From IMG/VR virus record IMGVR_UViG_3300019487_000229, positions 1-27,096 of that record: DNA of 27,096 nt; one strand, given 5' to 3'. Both the position numbers and the translations under genes were made by a program. Under the pieces are notes generated by a model. That model ran no database searches. It saw only the letters and a list, made by a program, of their open reading frames with translations, and was not told the DNA's origin. The DNA comes from a virus. Positions 1 to 7,543 of this stretch are shown here, one piece after another (position 1 is the first letter of the stretch; each line of letters begins with the position of its first letter).

Positions 1-1777
1 GACCAATCTTTCCTTCCATTTCCGCACGACGAATAAACACGTTTTCGAATTTACCGTGTTGATTCTTTTCAACCCATCGTTCGTCGTGGTCCTGTAGTTC
101 TCGCATATACATAGGAATCACCTTACCAAAGATGACTCTCCACCATGCGGTAAACATTTTCCAAGTATTTTGTAGTCTTTGAAGTGCTTGACTACGTGAC
201 ATTGCGTATTCAGATGCAGTTCTAGTATCGGCCATCTGTCCACCAAACAATGATGGTAGAGCACCAACTACTAATTGAGCGAGAGATTGAACTTTATCAG
301 CAAACGGCATAATCTCTTGAGAAAGAGTAGCCGTTTTTACTTCGTGGAAGGATTCCGTAAGTGACTTACCAGACTTAGGTTTCGCAGGATAAATGCCGCC
401 AGGTATAGATTCAGTTTGTCGATATTGGTCGAAGTTTACAACTTCGGGGTCAATGAAAGTTTGAGCTATTCCATGTTCCATAGTTTGAACAGTAAGAGAA
501 ATAATATCCTGAGTAATTTCCTGAATACTAACAAGCAGTAATCCAAGTGGTTCGAAGTGAATGAAATCGGCCAATGGATTATAAACAATAGTCCAGCAGT
601 CATCTAAGACTTCTGGTTCTGCCATTGCATAGTCTTCGTTAACAAAGACTACCTTAACTCCCTTTGGAAATTCTTTCTTTAATCTCTTGGCATCATCCTC
701 CGCAAGGTAATTGAAAGCAGCAGGCCGCAACCAACAGTTCCTAATAGTAACAGAATCGTCAGGATAAGCGCCCATATACGAAAAGGGGAGTCTTCCCCAT
801 TGTTCGTAGGCATCATACGCTCCTTGACTTTTCAAGACAGCAGGATAGTCAAACTTGGAACCATGCAAATGCGGAAATTTTTCGATTGCGTTTGCAGAGT
901 TAGTTTCGTAACAGTAGAACAGATATGGTGTTTCTTCCTGTCGGCGCGCCTGCGCGTTTACCTTGACATATAATCCGCCATAACTTTCCAGACAGATTCG
1001 CGTCTTTACCTTCTGTGTAACTCCAACGAGACGAGTTACAATGAAAGTCTTTTCTTCAAGCGAAGGAATGATTTGCCCCCCACACGATGGACACATGTCC
1101 ATCATAGATGGGTCAAGAGGCATGAGGTCCTCAGTCTGTGCTGTCAGTTCTGTATCAGTTTCTTCATAAGGCATGAATTCATCTTCAAGTTCATCCTTAT
1201 TTAGAATAGTGTCTTCCAGTTCATAGCCACAGTTCGGACAAGTGGAAAGTTGATGGTCCTCGGGATAGTCTTCGTATTTCTTTTCTTCGTATGTTCCGTA
1301 ACTCTCATCTTCTTTAGGATATGAATAACATGCAGTCATACCTTCAGTGCAATAGATGAAAAGAGCATGAAGCCACAGAAGACTTACATCATTATGTCTG
1401 TAAACTAACGACGCAATCTTGTCTCCAGTTTTTGCAGTAAGTAGGTCAAGCGGCGAATCAGCGTCATCAGGATAACAGGTAACAGGAGGAACAGTAACAG
1501 AAAGAGCAGCGATAATCGTTTCCAAATAGGCACGGAATACATTGACTGGTTTGTCATAGTAGCCTTGGTCAGTTGACGAATCATCAGTTTGCTGGTCCCA
1601 GATACGCCAATCATGTGCGACTTCACTATACCAAGTATTGACGAAACCCTCCCACATTAACTTTAGTCTACGCCATTGGCGTATTTGCATTTCACGGACA
1701 GCACGGTCCTCATCGTTGTAATGGTCTACAACGGTCTTAAGGAGAGTTTGTATTTCTTCCGAATATTTCTTAGGCAT
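1..1777 (-). CDS. Portal protein (C-terminus cut by window edge)
   Basis: The frame is open from an ATG at 1777-1775 to the window edge, giving 592 visible codons. The read begins MPKKYSEEIQTLLKTVVDHY and has the general look of a P22-type portal: charged helical N-terminus, a beta-rich middle, and late in the read the segment GGQMADTRTASEYAMSRSQ followed by LQRLQNTWKMFTAWW, which resembles the portal stem and crown region of this group. Portals form the dodecameric DNA channel at the capsid vertex and dock the terminase. An unusual insert carries two Cys pairs, CPNC (residues 180-183) and CPSC (229-232), about 45 residues apart, which could bind zinc. The start overlaps the upstream gene by one base (TAATG). 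Position in the terminase operon supports the call; it is recognised by eye only. Confidence 0.85.
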   Translation of the reverse strand, partial: MPKKYSEEIQTLLKTVVDHYNDEDRAVREMQIRQWRRLKLMWEGFVNTWYSEVAHDWRIWDQQTDDSSTDQGYYDKPVNVFRAYLETIIAALSVTVPPVTCYPDDADSPLDLLTAKTGDKIASLVYRHNDVSLLWLHALFIYCTEGMTACYSYPKEDESYGTYEEKKYEDYPEDHQLSTCPNCGYELEDTILNKDELEDEFMPYEETDTELTAQTEDLMPLDPSMMDMCPSCGGQIIPSLEEKTFIVTRLVGVTQKVKTRICLESYGGLYVKVNAQARRQEETPYLFYCYETNSANAIEKFPHLHGSKFDYPAVLKSQGAYDAYEQWGRLPFSYMGAYPDDSVTIRNCWLRPAAFNYLAEDDAKRLKKEFPKGVKVVFVNEDYAMAEPEVLDDCWTIVYNPLADFIHFEPLGLLLVSIQEITQDIISLTVQTMEHGIAQTFIDPEVVNFDQYRQTESIPGGIYPAKPKSGKSLTESFHEVKTATLSQEIMPFADKVQSLAQLVVGALPSLFGGQMADTRTASEYAMSRSQALQRLQNTWKMFTAWWRVIFGKVIPMYMRELQDHDERWVEKNQHGKFENVFIRRAEMEGKIG

Positions 1778-1935
1778 TAGCCCTTACGCGAGAATTTCTT
1801 GCGTTTGTCTTTAGGAGTCTTATCGATAAACTCCTTTGCGACTTTCTTTGAAGGACCAGTGTCTACGCCCTTCTTTTTATCGCCATGCGCCATCGCCTGC
1901 ATGAAACGATATTGCTTTCCTGATTTAGCGGGCAT
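1777..1935 (-). CDS. Small basic phage protein, 52 aa
   Basis: This short gene encodes 52 residues starting MPAKSGKQYRFMQAMAHGDK and ending in a lysine/arginine-rich stretch (DKRKKFSRKG). Its start resembles short conserved phage proteins that begin MPAKSxxQ (DUF3008-like), whose role is not known. Its ATG lies 11 bases inside the end of the upstream gene, and its TAA shares one base with the portal ATG, so it is almost certainly co-translated with the portal. The basic composition would suit nucleic-acid contact or a head-assembly role, but that is inference. Confidence 0.7.
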   Translation of the reverse strand: MPAKSGKQYRFMQAMAHGDKKKGVDTGPSKKVAKEFIDKTPKDKRKKFSRKG

Positions 1936-2173
1936 ACTTTCGACCCTTCACGTTAACGTTCTGGTCTAGACCGTATAAGGACCGTAGCATTCCTAGATTT
2001 CTTTCGTCAGCCATTCCCAATTGAAACTGACGAATACTATTTGGAATAGCCATTACTGGATTGACAGCGGCTTGCATTGGTTGCTGTTCTTCCCCCTCAA
2101 TCGCGCGTGGTATGTTTTGACGCATCCACATCTGAGAAGGACCAGTATTGAACATATGAGAGAAACGGAACAT
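1925..2173 (-). CDS. Unknown small head-block protein, 82 aa
   Basis: No family is recognised. The 82-residue product is rich in Met, Gln and Asn, has no membrane segment and no clear motif, and ends in the basic NVKGRKYAR. It shares its first base with the last base of the upstream gene (2173) and overlaps the 52-residue gene downstream by 11 bases, so it is tightly coupled in the packaging operon. A minor structural or assembly role is the contextual guess. Confidence 0.65.
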   Translation of the reverse strand: MFRFSHMFNTGPSQMWMRQNIPRAIEGEEQQPMQAAVNPVMAIPNSIRQFQLGMADERNLGMLRSLYGLDQNVNVKGRKYAR

Positions 2174-2688
2174 TATCTACCGCCTCTCTGTAGAAGTCTG
2201 AAGAGATTATCACTTCCCATGACACCATATTCCTCACCAGGTCTTGGAGAATAATCTACAGCTTCTGGACCAATCAAATCTCTAGTAGTTCCACCACGAC
2301 GAACTACATAACGTTCTCCACGATTCTTCATTCCTTTCATTCTGTTTAGTGCTTCTATTGAAGCCATAGATTCCCCAGACGCATTAGCTGCTGGTCCTAT
2401 AGCATCATCCAATAGTTGAATAGATTTATTCCCTAGTTTAAATGGGCCAGCAGGCATAGCTCCATGTTTCATAGTAGGCGGAGCATCCCAATTACGGACT
2501 ATTCCACCGATATCACTCAAACCTAGCATGTCCGCAATACGAACAATAGGCTGTTGCGCCGCACCTTCATATACACTGCGAAGGATATTACCGGCGCGCT
2601 CCATCTTAGTAGGCGCACGCATAGATGGTCCCTGTTTAGAGAGCATCTTCTGCTGTGCAGCCTGTGATGGACTTACATCTTGTGGCAT
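2173..2688 (-). CDS. Unknown structural-operon protein, 171 aa
   Basis: Starts MPQDVSPSQAAQQKML. The N-terminal third looks helical and includes SVYEGAAQQPIVRIADMLGL; the C-terminal part has a basic patch (KNRGERYVVRRGGTTRDL) and ends LFRLLQRGGR. No enzyme motif is visible. Lying between the terminase and portal genes, it may be an internal virion or assembly protein; the Gly/Ala/Met-rich composition is common in such phage proteins. Function not assigned. Confidence 0.65.
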   Translation of the reverse strand: MPQDVSPSQAAQQKMLSKQGPSMRAPTKMERAGNILRSVYEGAAQQPIVRIADMLGLSDIGGIVRNWDAPPTMKHGAMPAGPFKLGNKSIQLLDDAIGPAANASGESMASIEALNRMKGMKNRGERYVVRRGGTTRDLIGPEAVDYSPRPGEEYGVMGSDNLFRLLQRGGR

Positions 2689-2692
2689 CTAA

Positions 2693-3079
2693 TTAGATAC
2701 CTGCTTTTGCTTGTGTCGCCCCTAATACGTCAGCTTCTAGTTCTTCTATTTGTGGACTATCTACAGCAGTTGGTCTAATCTCTTCGGCCTGTTGACGCTT
2801 TAGTTGTGCAGTAGCTCTGTCGTTAGCTTCTAGCTCCTGTCGTCTCACAGACCAGGGAACATGACGCTTAGGAAGTATAGGTTGAAGATTTCGTTCTACC
2901 GGAGTCTCTATAGGGTCTTCCTTCAGTATTTGTGCGACTAGTTCTCTATTATTGTGATTCACTATTTCTAGCTGGTGCTTCAGTGTTTCGCAGGATTCAC
3001 AAACTCTAAGAGCTTGTCTACGTTCCTGAAGTTCTAGTTTCATTGTTTGATATTCTTTAATCCATTTAATTAACCACAT
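2693..3079 (-). CDS. Coiled-coil protein with a CxxC pair, 128 aa
   Basis: The 128-residue product begins MWLIKWIKEYQTMKLELQER, a short amphipathic start running into a helix that is probably a coiled coil (residues about 10-55). A CESC pair sits near residue 27 and is followed by LKHQLEIVNHNNRELVAQIL. The rest is Glu/Arg/Gln-rich and probably disordered. Small CxxC coiled-coil proteins of this kind are often seen next to terminase genes, without a known role. Its ATG shares base 3079 with the terminase stop codon, so the two are translationally coupled. Confidence 0.7.
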   Translation of the reverse strand: MWLIKWIKEYQTMKLELQERRQALRVCESCETLKHQLEIVNHNNRELVAQILKEDPIETPVERNLQPILPKRHVPWSVRRQELEANDRATAQLKRQQAEEIRPTAVDSPQIEELEADVLGATQAKAGI

Positions 3080-4743
3080 TAGTGTCTCCTATATCTTACC
3101 ATTGGAGCAGGACCGATATTCGTTTTCTCATTGACCTTCATGTTACGATAGAAGGCCGTCCAGTCCTGTGAATTTAGTAATTTTTGAAGAAGTTCTTCTT
3201 GCTTCTGAATCTTTTCAAATTCTTCTGCTGCTTCTTCAAAGTATCTTTCAACCCGGTCCAGCATGTAACGAGCGTTATCGTAAGGGTCATCCCCTGGAAA
3301 CTCTGCTACATCTTCTGCTGGTTTATCATTCTTTGGCTTGTCGTATGTGCAAGCCTTGATTCCTTCAATCATGGTAGGACAACAAAATTCGTGTCCTTCA
3401 TGCTGTTCTTCATCGCAACAAAATATTTGCCACTTAGGAAGATTAATTTCCTCTTCGGGGGGATGATATAGTGCTAAATAATTCTCGTAAGAAATTTGTC
3501 CTTTATTACGGTAAATCCACATTGCCATCTCTTCCGAGTATGGCGGTATTTCTTGCGCGGGTAGTTGTGGCTTTTGCTTCCATCTAAGATATTCGTGGAC
3601 TAGCATCTTGCCGTCTACACGACTACCTTTTGAATTACTACTTAGCTCAATACTTCGACCAAGAGCTAATTCGATATCAGACTGGATTGTATGTTCCTGT
3701 CCTCGGTCTTGTGAAGCAGACTTACATACAATAATTATTTTAGGGTCTTCCTTCTCGATGTATGCCCTAACTAGTGGCCCCCATTCAGCAATCTTAGTCT
3801 TTAACCAAAATTGCTCTCGATAAGTGTATACCCGTCGCATTGGTGATATTGCAGTATAGGTAACATAGTTCATCGCAGCGTAGCCCCAATCGATTGTTAC
3901 GATTTTGAGCCACCAACTTGGTATATCGAATGGTGCTATCTTATGAACAGCATTCGTTGGTTCGTCGGGATATAATCTATCACGGAACTCATCGAATACC
4001 TGTCCAAGATATGAATCCCAATCCCCGTATTTCTTTGCCTTCTTCTCAGCTTCTGGTAATGCTTCTAAAGACTGTGCATAAGTTGGGTCGATGTGAGGAT
4101 TATCAGCAAGTGTAGAGTGGATGTAGATTCTCTTAATTCCACCCCGACCTATGATTACCTTACCACCCTTCTTATATGGGTCAACAAACCGCTTCTTCGC
4201 GAATGTGTGCCCTACTCCACCAGGCATTCCTGCTGCCCTAATAATTGCAGGTAGTGTAGGGTCACTAGTTCTAACACGAGTAAATCCAATATAGAGATAA
4301 ATAAACTCAGTATGCGAAGTTAATTCATCGGGAGTATAAAGATTAATTTCCATTGAGTCATACTTGTGAACATCGTCCTCATGCTCACAGTGACCTAGGA
4401 ATATTATTGCTCCGAGATTAGTTAATCCAGTTCCACCGAATTGGTCTTCGCGCGGAAAGGTCCACGCCATATCGGACTTATTGAAAGTAGCACCGAACTT
4501 TAAGAATATATCCCGACTACGCGGGATGATTTCGTTCTTTAGTTCAGGATACGTTCGCCTCATGAACACTTGCTTGAAACGCGAATTCTGATACCATTTT
4601 CTAACTAGTGCATAGACTAATAGAACATCTGACTTACCACTACCCGCTCCACCGGCGTAAAACGCCTCTTTAATAGTTGTGGGTAGTGCTAAGAATATTT
4701 CTTGCTTAGGATTAGGCTTCCAGAAGCCCTTATCAAAGGCCAT
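3079..4743 (-). CDS. terL: Terminase large subunit
   Basis: This 554-residue protein is the packaging motor: an ATPase that pumps DNA through the portal and a nuclease that cuts the concatemer. The Walker A motif is GGAGSGKS (residues 31-38). The ATPase acidic motif is in LYTPDELTSHTEF (138-141 PDEL), followed by the coupling-type GFTRVRTSDPTL and MPGGVGHTFAKKRFVD (173-188), which match terminase large subunits closely. The RNase H-fold nuclease begins at VTIDWGY (D285) and ends with GDDPYDNARYML near the C-terminus. The second nuclease position, where DPSA-like sequence is usual, reads VCKSAS (339-344), so the normal aspartate is replaced; D346 follows closely. The gene shares one base with each neighbour. 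Length is normal for the family. Confidence 0.95.
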   Translation of the reverse strand: MAFDKGFWKPNPKQEIFLALPTTIKEAFYAGGAGSGKSDVLLVYALVRKWYQNSRFKQVFMRRTYPELKNEIIPRSRDIFLKFGATFNKSDMAWTFPREDQFGGTGLTNLGAIIFLGHCEHEDDVHKYDSMEINLYTPDELTSHTEFIYLYIGFTRVRTSDPTLPAIIRAAGMPGGVGHTFAKKRFVDPYKKGGKVIIGRGGIKRIYIHSTLADNPHIDPTYAQSLEALPEAEKKAKKYGDWDSYLGQVFDEFRDRLYPDEPTNAVHKIAPFDIPSWWLKIVTIDWGYAAMNYVTYTAISPMRRVYTYREQFWLKTKIAEWGPLVRAYIEKEDPKIIIVCKSASQDRGQEHTIQSDIELALGRSIELSSNSKGSRVDGKMLVHEYLRWKQKPQLPAQEIPPYSEEMAMWIYRNKGQISYENYLALYHPPEEEINLPKWQIFCCDEEQHEGHEFCCPTMIEGIKACTYDKPKNDKPAEDVAEFPGDDPYDNARYMLDRVERYFEEAAEEFEKIQKQEELLQKLLNSQDWTAFYRNMKVNEKTNIGPAPMVRYRRH

Positions 4744-5138
4744 TAGTCAGATGGCGGCTTAACAGGTTGAATCCTGATGTTGATAACCGGAATTGGTTCC
4801 AACTGTGCGTTGAATCCTAGAGTCAATGGCTGACTACAAGATGACGCATTACATGCGCGAACATCGAGAGTATGTGTTCCGGTAGTAAGTGCAGGCGGGA
4901 CGCTGGTATAAGTAACCAGAATAACAGGAGGTTCGCCGGATGGAGGTTGTTCTGTGCCGGCGGATAGTGGAACTGTTTCCCACTTCACATTGTCAATACG
5001 TCTCTCAAAACGAGTGATTGACCATTTCGCTAAATCGTCTTTCAAATAGTCGAATGCGAAGACTTGACCAGGGTTGAGAGTAGGTCCAGGGGGTTGGGTT
5101 ACTGCGAGGATAGTTAATGCTAGAAAAATTGATTCCAT
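4743..5138 (-). CDS. Exported Ig/FN3-like beta protein, 131 aa
   Basis: The first 14 residues (MESIFLALTILAVT) are a hydrophobic signal-like segment without the usual basic start. The rest is beta-rich and Pro/Thr-rich. Near residues 86-102, TGTHTLDVRACNASSCSQ resembles the last strands of fibronectin type III or Ig-like domains, with two cysteines five residues apart that could pair outside the cytoplasm. Such domains decorate virion surfaces or are secreted. The gene shares base 4743 with the terminase start. The exact role is unknown. Confidence 0.65.
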   Translation of the reverse strand: MESIFLALTILAVTQPPGPTLNPGQVFAFDYLKDDLAKWSITRFERRIDNVKWETVPLSAGTEQPPSGEPPVILVTYTSVPPALTTGTHTLDVRACNASSCSQPLTLGFNAQLEPIPVINIRIQPVKPPSD

Positions 5139-5140
5139 TC

Positions 5141-5365
5141 CTATTCTCCTTCTGGTTCTGCAAGATGGTCGTCAGCTACTCCAAACATTCTCTGCCGGCG
5201 CGATGCACGTCTTTTATTACGTTCGCTGTAGTCTGTCCACATTAAATCCACTTTGAATTCCATGTGAGACATGAACCTGCTGACCTTCCAGCCTAATGTA
5301 ATTAGTGCGACGAAGTTAGCGATAACACCGAATAGTATTGCTGTCTGGGCGCCTGAGATGTCCAT
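5141..5365 (-). CDS. One-span membrane protein, 74 aa
   Basis: Residues 8-25 form one hydrophobic segment (TAILFGVIANFVALITLG), followed by a long charged cytoplasmic-type tail rich in Arg (NKRRASRRQR) and ending DDHLAEPEGE. Size and shape fit a type III-like holin or another small phage inner-membrane protein. No endolysin lies beside it, so holin is only a possibility. It sits two bases upstream of the exported Ig-like gene. Confidence 0.6.
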   Translation of the reverse strand: MDISGAQTAILFGVIANFVALITLGWKVSRFMSHMEFKVDLMWTDYSERNKRRASRRQRMFGVADDHLAEPEGE

Positions 5366-5377
5366 AGGCGTATGTCG

Positions 5378-5644
5378 TTAGACTGCTGCTAATACGACAT
5401 TCGCTGCACCACCAGTAGCACGAACGAATCCACCTTGAACGGGGATTCCAGTTTCGTATGCACCAGCAGTTTCCCAATCTTCATCAGCGTATTGGATTGG
5501 CCCAGTCATGGCAACATCTAACGCTATGTCCAATCCTGTTGCAGCACCCGTGAGTTGCATTCTACAGGCGCGCGCTGGTAATGCATAAATCGCATCTTGT
5601 GTTAGTGTATGCACTGGACCGATTGTTAGGAGAGTCGTAGCCAT
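5378..5644 (-). CDS. Small Ala/Gly/Thr-rich protein, possible decoration protein, 88 aa
   Basis: The 88-residue product starts MATTLLTIGPVHTLTQDAIY and is rich in Ala, Gly, Thr and Val, without charged clusters or cysteine pairs beyond one Cys. The composition suggests a compact beta structure such as a capsid decoration or tail-tip protein, but no family is recognised. It lies between the probable terminase small subunit and the membrane protein gene in the leftward operon. Function is inferred only from place and composition. Confidence 0.65.
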   Translation of the reverse strand: MATTLLTIGPVHTLTQDAIYALPARACRMQLTGAATGLDIALDVAMTGPIQYADEDWETAGAYETGIPVQGGFVRATGGAANVVLAAV

Positions 5645-5645
5645 G

Positions 5646-6206
5646 TTACTCCTTCGCGTGAACTACATCGAAGTGTTTTTCCTCAATGATGCGAGGAGCA
5701 TAGAAGATAAAAGTTGGACCGCCTTCACCGTTATGTCCAGACTTCTCTTCAGGTTCGATATTCTTTATGACTGCCGACATATCCTTCGCAATAGCCGCAA
5801 GTTCTCTCGGCTTAGTATCTCTTAGTTTATCATCAGTAATATGTTTCATTGCTGTCATCATTTTCGAGCGCGCGCGCGTCGCTACCCGCATCTTAGCATC
5901 ATTAACAACATCAGCATTTTTCTTTACAGGTTCATTATATGAAGCAGTTGAAGTAGCGCCGACCGCGTAAGCACTAGTAGATGAAGGGGATATACCGAAT
6001 TCCTTCGCTAATGCTAGTGCTTCTTGTCTTCCGTCAGTTTGATGAGTCTCACCAATAATCTGACGTAGAGAATTAGGAACTTCGACATTCCCCTCTCCAC
6101 GTCCTCTCTCAATATTCACTATTACTGAAGCGGGCGCGGGTCGAGAGACAGAACTATTGTTTAGTTCTGCCTCAAACTCATCGTCTGAAACAATTCCCAT
6201 TGGCAT
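5646..6206 (-). CDS. terS: Probable terminase small subunit, 186 aa
   Basis: Residues about 59-95 form a helix-turn-helix region (GRQEALALAKEFGISPSSTS, then AYAVGATSTASYN). A helical oligomerisation region follows (AKMRVATRARSKMMTAMKHI, RELAAIAKDMSAVIKNIEPE). The end, PTFIFYAPRIIEEKHFDVVH, has the short beta tail seen in many phage small terminase-type proteins. Small terminase subunits bind packaging sites and load the large subunit. Here the large subunit lies three genes downstream rather than adjacent, which is unusual but not rare. Alternative: a general DNA-binding regulator of the late operon. Confidence 0.65.
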   Translation of the reverse strand: MPMGIVSDDEFEAELNNSSVSRPAPASVIVNIERGRGEGNVEVPNSLRQIIGETHQTDGRQEALALAKEFGISPSSTSAYAVGATSTASYNEPVKKNADVVNDAKMRVATRARSKMMTAMKHITDDKLRDTKPRELAAIAKDMSAVIKNIEPEEKSGHNGEGGPTFIFYAPRIIEEKHFDVVHAKE

Positions 6207-6214
6207 TGTTCGTT

Positions 6215-6436
6215 CTACTGAGAGACGACGATAGTAGCGTTCCCACCCGCAGTGATAGTGCAGGTAAGAGTAGTTGTCGCGTTCACGTCGTAGATTGCCT
6301 CGCCCTGGTCTCCTGATACTTCTAGGGTATTCTTTCCACCAAGGTTCAGATGAAACTTCTTAAGTCCAGTCCAAACCTGTGCAGTAGCAGTTGCCCCTGG
6401 TCCTATCTTCGCCGTGATTGTAGCCTGAGATGCCAT
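6215..6436 (-). CDS. First gene of leftward operon, small beta-rich protein, 73 aa
   Basis: Encodes 73 residues starting MASQATITAKIGPGATATAQ, nearly all Thr, Ala, Val, Gly and Asn, with beta-strand alternation and the ending TITAGGNATIVVSQ. The composition is typical of small virion decoration or fibre-associated proteins; no family is recognised. A GGGAGA Shine-Dalgarno lies just upstream of the ATG on the minus strand, and the operon promoter is about 100 bases upstream. First position suggests high expression. Confidence 0.65.
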   Translation of the reverse strand: MASQATITAKIGPGATATAQVWTGLKKFHLNLGGKNTLEVSGDQGEAIYDVNATTTLTCTITAGGNATIVVSQ

Positions 6437-6452
6437 GTGTGTTCTCCCTGTC

Positions 6453-6483
6453 GGTTCTCACCTAAATTGGTTCTCACCTAAAT
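6453..6483 (-). repeat. Tandem repeat in leader of the leftward operon
   Basis: Two adjoining copies of GGTTCTCACCTAAATT (6453-6468) and GGTTCTCACCTAAAT (6469-6483). On the transcribed (minus) strand each reads ATTTAGGTGAGAACC. They lie between the predicted start of transcription and the start codon of the 73-residue gene, so they would be in the 5' leader. The TTTAGGTGA core also occurs in both arms of the 8367-8486 inverted repeat. Confidence 0.8.
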
Positions 6484-6537
6484 GATGAGTTATTACTTAT
6501 ATAATCAGCATTTCAGTCTACACCAGTAGCTGACCGG

Positions 6538-6566
6538 AGTCTAGCACAGTTCCCTCCGCCTGTCAA
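6538..6566 (-). promoter_or_regulatory. Leftward sigma70-like promoter for the head/packaging operon
   Basis: On the minus strand, TTGACA (6566-6561) is followed by exactly 17 bases and TAGACT (6543-6538; 4 of 6 matches to TATAAT). Transcription would start near 6531, leaving a leader of about 95 bases that includes the tandem repeat. It is the only good promoter seen upstream of the leftward genes. Confidence 0.65.
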
Positions 6567-6629
6567 TCACTCTGAACTTCCCAATTATATTATTTCTCTA
6601 TCCTATTTTTCTCTCTTTATTCATTATAT

Positions 6630-6689
6630 GGGACCCAATAAATATGGGACCCATTGAGTTTTAACAGGACCCGAGTTAAAATAAGACCC
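6630..6689. repeat. Four GGGACCC-type direct repeats
   Basis: GGGACCC at 6630-6636 and 6646-6652, AGGACCC at 6666-6672 and AAGACCC at 6683-6689, spaced 16, 20 and 17 bases. GGGACCC is itself nearly palindromic. The copies frame and overlap a rightward promoter (6654-6682), as expected for operator sites of a phage repressor or activator. The binding protein is not known. Confidence 0.6.
6654..6682 (+). promoter_or_regulatory. Rightward promoter among the GGGACCC repeats
   Basis: TTGAGT (6654-6659, 4 of 6 to TTGACA), 17-base spacer, TAAAAT (6677-6682, 5 of 6 to TATAAT). A transcript from about 6690 would carry a leader of about 370 bases before the first gene, with hairpins at 6735-6755 and 6791-6806. 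One GGGACCC-type repeat lies in the spacer and another just past the -10. Confidence 0.45.
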
Positions 6690-6991
6690 GACGCGCAGTC
6701 TCGATATCCCGAAATAGTGTGCAATGATGAGACTCTACGCGTAGGGGTGTGCCCCTTGTGCAGGGAAGGAACGTGCAACCATGAGCAATAATGTGAAGAA
6801 CCCTTCACAAAACTTTACATTATGACAATCATAGTCCATAACAACACAGTCCTTCACACTAATATTGTAGAATCCCACAATGGTATAAAGGAACCCGGGC
6901 GCAGGCCGATAAGTAGTTTGTAGGGCAGAGAGGTAGAGCCCGGAAGGGAGCAAGAAAAAGTGAAAAACATCGTTTGGGGCGAGTGAAAGAC

Positions 6992-7020
6992 TTGACATCC
7001 GCCCCGACTCGTGAGACAAT
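6992..7020 (+). promoter_or_regulatory. Rightward early promoter
   Basis: TTGACA (6992-6997), 17-base spacer, GACAAT (7015-7020, 4 of 6). Start of transcription would be near 7027, giving a leader of about 36 bases with the Shine-Dalgarno AGAAGGA at 7048-7054 before the ATG at 7063. Confidence 0.65.
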
Positions 7021-7062
7021 TCAATCCGTGGGCAATAGTGCCCAACTAGAAGGATGATAAAA

Positions 7063-7422
7063 ATGAAGCGCGAAGTCGCGAAGTTCACTTTCACAGTTCC
7101 AGAGAATTCCCCGGTCGAGGCAGAACGAGGGCAGAAGCAAGAGAAGCCGTTCGAATTCGTCGTAGCCGAAACGTTGGAAGAGGCTGCGAAAATTCTGGAG
7201 GAAAAAAAGTGGAACCTCGTTTCACTTGTCAATGACAATCTGAAGGCTAACGCGCGCGCGAACGCCTATCAGGCTGCATTGGCGCCGCACCGTCCATCTG
7301 AGGTATCCCCTGAGGATATCAAAGAGCGCATGATTCGAGACTTCATTCGTTTGGGAGTTTCGGAAGACATGGCGCGTAAGCAGGTTGATGCCCTGCTCGC
7401 AGCGCAGACCGCCACGGCGTAA
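7063..7422 (+). CDS. First rightward gene, unknown early protein, 119 aa
   Basis: The ATG at 7063 is preferred over the in-frame ATG at 7054, because AGAAGGA (7048-7054) is correctly spaced only for 7063. The product is charged. It has a short beta start (KREVAKFTFTVPENS), a central helix (ETLEEAAKILEEKKW) and a C-terminal helical region (DIKERMIRDFIRLGVSEDMA, RKQVDALLAAQ). No family is recognised. Codon use is more G/C-ending than in most neighbours, and a near-consensus promoter lies just upstream, which points to strong early expression. A host-takeover or DNA-binding role is possible but unsupported. Confidence 0.75.
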   Translation: MKREVAKFTFTVPENSPVEAERGQKQEKPFEFVVAETLEEAAKILEEKKWNLVSLVNDNLKANARANAYQAALAPHRPSEVSPEDIKERMIRDFIRLGVSEDMARKQVDALLAAQTATA

Positions 7423-7436
7423 CACAGAGCTAGACA

Positions 7437-7476
7437 GGGGACTGGACTAGACATCCGGTCCCCGCTACTCTATAAA
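7437..7476 (+). promoter_or_regulatory. Promoter with overlapping inverted-repeat operator or hairpin
   Basis: TAGACA (7448-7453), 17-base spacer and TATAAA (7471-7476) make a near-consensus sigma70 promoter with start near 7483. An imperfect inverted repeat (GGGGACTGGA at 7437-7446 against TCCGGTCCCC at 7454-7463) covers the -35 element, so a bound protein would block it; in RNA read from upstream it would fold into a hairpin after the 119-residue gene, possibly limiting read-through. Confidence 0.55.
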
Positions 7477-7543
7477 CTGGAGATAACTAATGACAATACG
7501 ATACCCCAGACTGTCAGACTGTGTCGGCAAGGGAGATACCAAG

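Larger units (their letters stand above)
6437..7062. other. Divergent control region, 626 bases without a gene
   Basis: It separates the leftward and rightward gene blocks. It holds the leader repeat, the leftward promoter, the GGGACCC repeats, two rightward promoters and small inverted repeats: CTACGCGTAG (6735-6744), GGGG-TGTG-CCCC (6744-6755) and GTGAAG-AACC-CTTCAC (6791-6806). Open frames across it are antisense shadows or shorter than 20 codons without ribosome sites. The segment 6690-6990 could be transcribed as a long leader or small RNA. Confidence 0.6.

Noticed and set aside
1405-1626. Leu-rich minus-strand frame inside the portal gene
   Set aside because: It lies wholly inside the portal frame on the same strand in another register; the Leu-rich run is a shadow of portal codons.
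6735-7238. Long minus-strand frame of 167 codons across the control region
   Set aside because: It runs antisense through the rightward promoter and first early gene, has Ser/Phe-rich shadow-like sequence, and no ribosome site.
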